This document shows, one piece after another, positions 20,095 to 22,103 of a stretch of 22,103 nucleotides of DNA. A model generated the notes under the pieces. The model was not told where the DNA came from. It searched no databases and worked only from the letters and a program-made list of their open reading frames with translations. This DNA comes from a virus. How positions within the stretch are numbered: the stretch's first letter is position 1; every line of letters starts with the position of its first letter. The position numbers and the translations under genes were made by a program. The stretch is from positions 1 to 22,103 of IMG/VR virus record IMGVR_UViG_3300008259_002068; one strand, written 5' to 3'.

Positions 20095-21300
20095 ATGTCA
20101 GATTCAGCAATTATCGAAAAACTCACTACTGCCCGAGTAGGTCTGCTTCTTAAGGCTCCTTTCTTTGGCAACATGGCCACTCGTATGCGTTTGGTCAATG
20201 CTGATGATTGGTGTCCTACTGCCGCAACTAACGGCCGTGACTTTTATTACAATACCAAGTTCGTTGAGAAGCTCTCGGTGAAGAAGCTGGAGTTCTTGTT
20301 TGGACACGAGATCCTCCATTGTGTTCTTGATCACTTTGGCCGTGTTGGTAGCCGTGATCGACAACTGTCTAACATCGCACAGGACTATGCTGTAAACCAA
20401 ATCCTCGTAGATGAGCGTATCGGTGACAAGATCTCCGAAGTTAAGATCTGCTATGACAGCAAATACCGTGGCAAGGCTTGGGAAGAGATCTACGACGAGC
20501 TCTACGAAAAAGCAGAGAAGATCAGTATGCCACAACTGCTCAAAGAGCTGGGTGACCTGCTTGACGAGCACATCAAAGAAGGCGACGGTGCTGGCGAGGG
20601 TGACAAAGAAGGCAAAGGCAAGAAGCCTGGTATGAGCAAGGAAGAAGCACAGGCAATCAAGGACGAGATCAAGCAGGCTATGATCCAGAGTGCCGCGGCC
20701 GCTGGTGCTGGTAAGACCCCCGCAGGTATCATGCGTATGATCAAGAACTTGACTGAGCCTAAGATGGACTGGCGTAATCTTGTTCGTCAAGAGATCCAAA
20801 GCATCATCCGCAATGACTACTCCTTTACACGCCCTAACCGTAAGAGCATGCACAGTGGTGCTATCCTCCCGGGCATGAAAGAAGCAACTACCATTGACGT
20901 GGCTATCAGTATCGATATGTCTGGTTCTATTGGTGAAGAAGATGCTACAACTTTCCTTAGTGAAGTTAAGGGCATCATGGATCAATACGAGGACTTCAAA
21001 GTCAACATCTGGTGCTTTGACACAGACATTTACAACCATCAAGAGATCACACATGACAACGCAGAAGACCTGCTGTCGTATGAACCTCAAGGCGGTGGTG
21101 GCACAGACTTCGAAGCCAACTGGGAATTTATGAAAGAGCAAGGCATTGCTCCTAAGAAGTTCATTATGTTTACAGACGGCTACCCATGCGGTAGTTGGGG
21201 CGACGAGGACTATTGCGATACCATATTCGTTGTCAAAGGCAATGAACACGCAGACGCACCCTTTGGTCAGACTGTGATCTATGAAAAAGAAACTGCGTAA
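20095..21300 (+). CDS. Metallopeptidase-like and VWA-domain protein (partner of MoxR ATPase)
   Basis: This 401-residue protein joins two domains. The N-terminal domain has GHEILHCVLDHF (70-81), a zinc metallopeptidase HExxH motif (His71, Glu72, His75), followed by AQDYAVNQ, as in the DUF2201-type putative metallopeptidases. A Lys/Glu/Gly-rich linker (about 160-185) leads to the C-terminal von Willebrand A domain, with the complete MIDAS metal site: DMSGS (274-278), Thr337 in GGGGTDF, and Asp361 in MFTDGYP. Such proteins accompany MoxR-type ATPases, as ViaA does RavA. It may bind or remodel host protein targets, perhaps with peptidase activity; substrate unknown. The end overlaps the next gene by 20 bases. 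Confidence 0.9.
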   Translation: MSDSAIIEKLTTARVGLLLKAPFFGNMATRMRLVNADDWCPTAATNGRDFYYNTKFVEKLSVKKLEFLFGHEILHCVLDHFGRVGSRDRQLSNIAQDYAVNQILVDERIGDKISEVKICYDSKYRGKAWEEIYDELYEKAEKISMPQLLKELGDLLDEHIKEGDGAGEGDKEGKGKKPGMSKEEAQAIKDEIKQAMIQSAAAAGAGKTPAGIMRMIKNLTEPKMDWRNLVRQEIQSIIRNDYSFTRPNRKSMHSGAILPGMKEATTIDVAISIDMSGSIGEEDATTFLSEVKGIMDQYEDFKVNIWCFDTDIYNHQEITHDNAEDLLSYEPQGGGGTDFEANWEFMKEQGIAPKKFIMFTDGYPCGSWGDEDYCDTIFVVKGNEHADAPFGQTVIYEKETA

Positions 21301-21934
21301 GTTTCTAAGAGCACTCCTTTTTGGGAGTGCCTCTCCTGCTACCCATGATGTGAATCTAGACGCATTCAGCTCTAGCCAAATTGGATCTAAGGTTTGGTTA
21401 GCTGATCGTCTAGAAGAAGTCCTAGCACAACTCACAGCACCTGTTGGCGGATACAAGATCTGGATATACGGCGGCTGGTATGGCATAACCAACTTCATCA
21501 TTAGAGTCCGAGCTAGGATTCCCGTAGAGTTCGTACGCAGCATCGACAAGGATCCCACATGCGAACCTATCGCTGATAAGATCAACAAGTTTTGGGAATG
21601 GCAGGGTTGGCAATTTAAAGCACAGACAGGTGATGCCAATGGTGTGCTGTATGTCAGAGACAACCCCCACATCGTGATCAACAGCAGCATAGAACACATG
21701 GAGCAGCACACATGGTTCAACAACATTCCAGAAGATACGATCTGCGTTCTACAGGTCTGTGATCTACCGCATGAAGACCACGTGGCTGTGATCCGGGACT
21801 TAGATGAATTCAAACGACAGTTTCCTCTCAAAGAAGTACTCTACGAAGGTAAGATGACATTTAACTATCCCACAGGGGATATGTCAAGGCTGATGATCAT
21901 CGGACCCAAAGGGAGTGCCGGCCACTGTGGCTAA
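21281..21934 (+). CDS. Class I SAM methyltransferase-like protein (217 aa)
   Basis: After a basic N-terminus (MKKKLRKFLRALLFG) the protein has IWIYGGWYGITNF (60-72), a motif-I-like loop, then VRSIDKDPTCEPIADKINKF with the acidic residue at the end of strand 2, and VINSSIEHME (near 130-139) at the motif-IV position. This pattern matches a group of small phage class I methyltransferase-like proteins; the substrate is unknown and the SAM loop is not the classic GxGxG. The ATG at 21281 lies inside the end of the VWA gene with no clear ribosome site. A hairpin (21311-21330) forms early in the gene. Confidence 0.65.
   Translation: MKKKLRKFLRALLFGSASPATHDVNLDAFSSSQIGSKVWLADRLEEVLAQLTAPVGGYKIWIYGGWYGITNFIIRVRARIPVEFVRSIDKDPTCEPIADKINKFWEWQGWQFKAQTGDANGVLYVRDNPHIVINSSIEHMEQHTWFNNIPEDTICVLQVCDLPHEDHVAVIRDLDEFKRQFPLKEVLYEGKMTFNYPTGDMSRLMIIGPKGSAGHCG
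21311..21330 (+). other. Hairpin within the start of the methyltransferase-like gene
   Basis: GCACTCC (21311-21317) pairs with GGAGTGC (21324-21330) around TTTTTG, just after the VWA stop. It lacks a following T run, so it may protect the VWA mRNA end or lower downstream expression. Confidence 0.4.
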
Positions 21935-21943
21935 AATGCCACA

Positions 21944-21954
21944 GGCCCCGCTGC
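21944..21954 (+). repeat. Intergenic motif GGCCCCGCTGC, copy 4
   Basis: This copy lies nine bases after the stop of the methyltransferase-like gene and 14 bases before the promoter at 21969, about 9 kb from the other copies. Confidence 0.75.
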
Positions 21955-21968
21955 TTATGCAAGGGCGG

Positions 21969-21997
21969 TTGACAACCTTATCAAAAGATCTTACAAT
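21969..21997 (+). promoter_or_regulatory. Sigma-70 promoter
   Basis: TTGACA (21969-21974), 17 bp, TACAAT (21992-21997). The leader ends in CTAGGAGCAAAGC before the ATG at 22030, close to the leader at 15098-15110. Confidence 0.8.
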
Positions 21998-22029
21998 ATT
22001 AACAGTGATAAACTAACTAGGAGCAAAGC

Positions 22030-22103
22030 ATGGGCTATATCGTATCGTTTGTATTTGGTATTATCGTAGCAACTGTAGGGTTCACAGGCGTGGCCAAGAT
22101 TGG
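22030..22103 (+). CDS. Small membrane protein, C-terminus off the right edge
   Basis: The frame starts MGYIVSFVFGIIVATVGFTG and continues VAKI to the window edge. The visible part is one hydrophobic helix with small residues, as in short phage membrane proteins starting MGYI. AGGAG lies seven bases before the ATG, and a promoter lies upstream. The rest, and so the function, cannot be seen. Confidence 0.65.
   Translation, partial: MGYIVSFVFGIIVATVGFTGVAKI

Noticed and set aside
20104-21831. A 575-codon open frame on the minus strand
   Set aside because: It lies opposite the VWA and methyltransferase-like genes, which carry clear motifs. The antisense product is Leu/Val/Cys-rich, without recognisable domains or a promoter.

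Overview
The window reads as part of the genome of a large tailed marine-type bacteriophage, probably a contractile-tailed phage with T4-like features. Supporting signs are a tail-fibre-like protein opening with the common marine-phage start MTKQTINIGT, an ATP-dependent DNA ligase, a ClpP protease, HNH and GIY-YIG nuclease-family proteins, two CCA-encoding tRNA genes, T4-late-like ATAAATAC boxes, and dozens of short, tightly packed or overlapping genes of unknown function. The host cannot be read directly. Two genes hint at an alphaproteobacterium: a C4-pathway 5-aminolevulinate synthase and a small protein resembling the C-terminal part of the cell-cycle regulator GcrA. That host call is inference.

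Layout. (1) 1-2115, minus strand: a partial tail-fibre-like gene behind a 74-residue gene, with a late-type box upstream. (2) 2165-3361, plus strand: 5-aminolevulinate synthase, inserted between minus-strand genes. (3) 3348-4572, minus: ClpP and a conserved unknown. (4) 4687-9634, plus: HNH nuclease, a possible restriction-modification-like pair, ATP-dependent ligase, small proteins and a DksA/TraR-like zinc-finger protein. (5) 9631-11303, minus: four coupled genes including a lipoprotein. (6) 11530-12429, plus: a probable structural protein followed by three tiny overlapping membrane-peptide genes. (7) 12430-13930: a noncoding stretch, a tiny lipoprotein, a BPSL0761-like gene, tRNA-Met and tRNA-Arg, and a DnaA-box cluster. 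(8) 13696-22103, plus: short transcription units, most with their own consensus sigma-70 promoter. They include a GIY-YIG protein, an AAA+ ATPase, the GcrA-like protein, a winged-helix-type DNA-binding protein, a MoxR-type ATPase, a metallopeptidase/VWA protein and a methyltransferase-like protein.

How it may work together. I find fifteen plus-strand promoters close to TTGACA-17 bp-TATAAT, all with exactly 17 bp between the elements, plus one minus-strand promoter for clpP. Many of the genes behind them look like early or middle host-takeover genes that host sigma-70 polymerase would transcribe. Structural genes on both strands instead carry ATAAATAC boxes, suggesting a phage-programmed late phase. 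Three of the sigma-70 promoters place the ATG exactly six bases after the -10 element, which predicts leaderless mRNAs. The most system-like block is the MoxR ATPase (18828-19913) with the HExxH/VWA protein (20095-21300), a RavA-ViaA-like arrangement in a phage. Other notable points are the phage-borne ALAS, the candidate nuclease-methylase pair, a four-copy intergenic motif (GGCCCCGCTGC) and a promoter whose whole spacer is a perfect UUCG hairpin.
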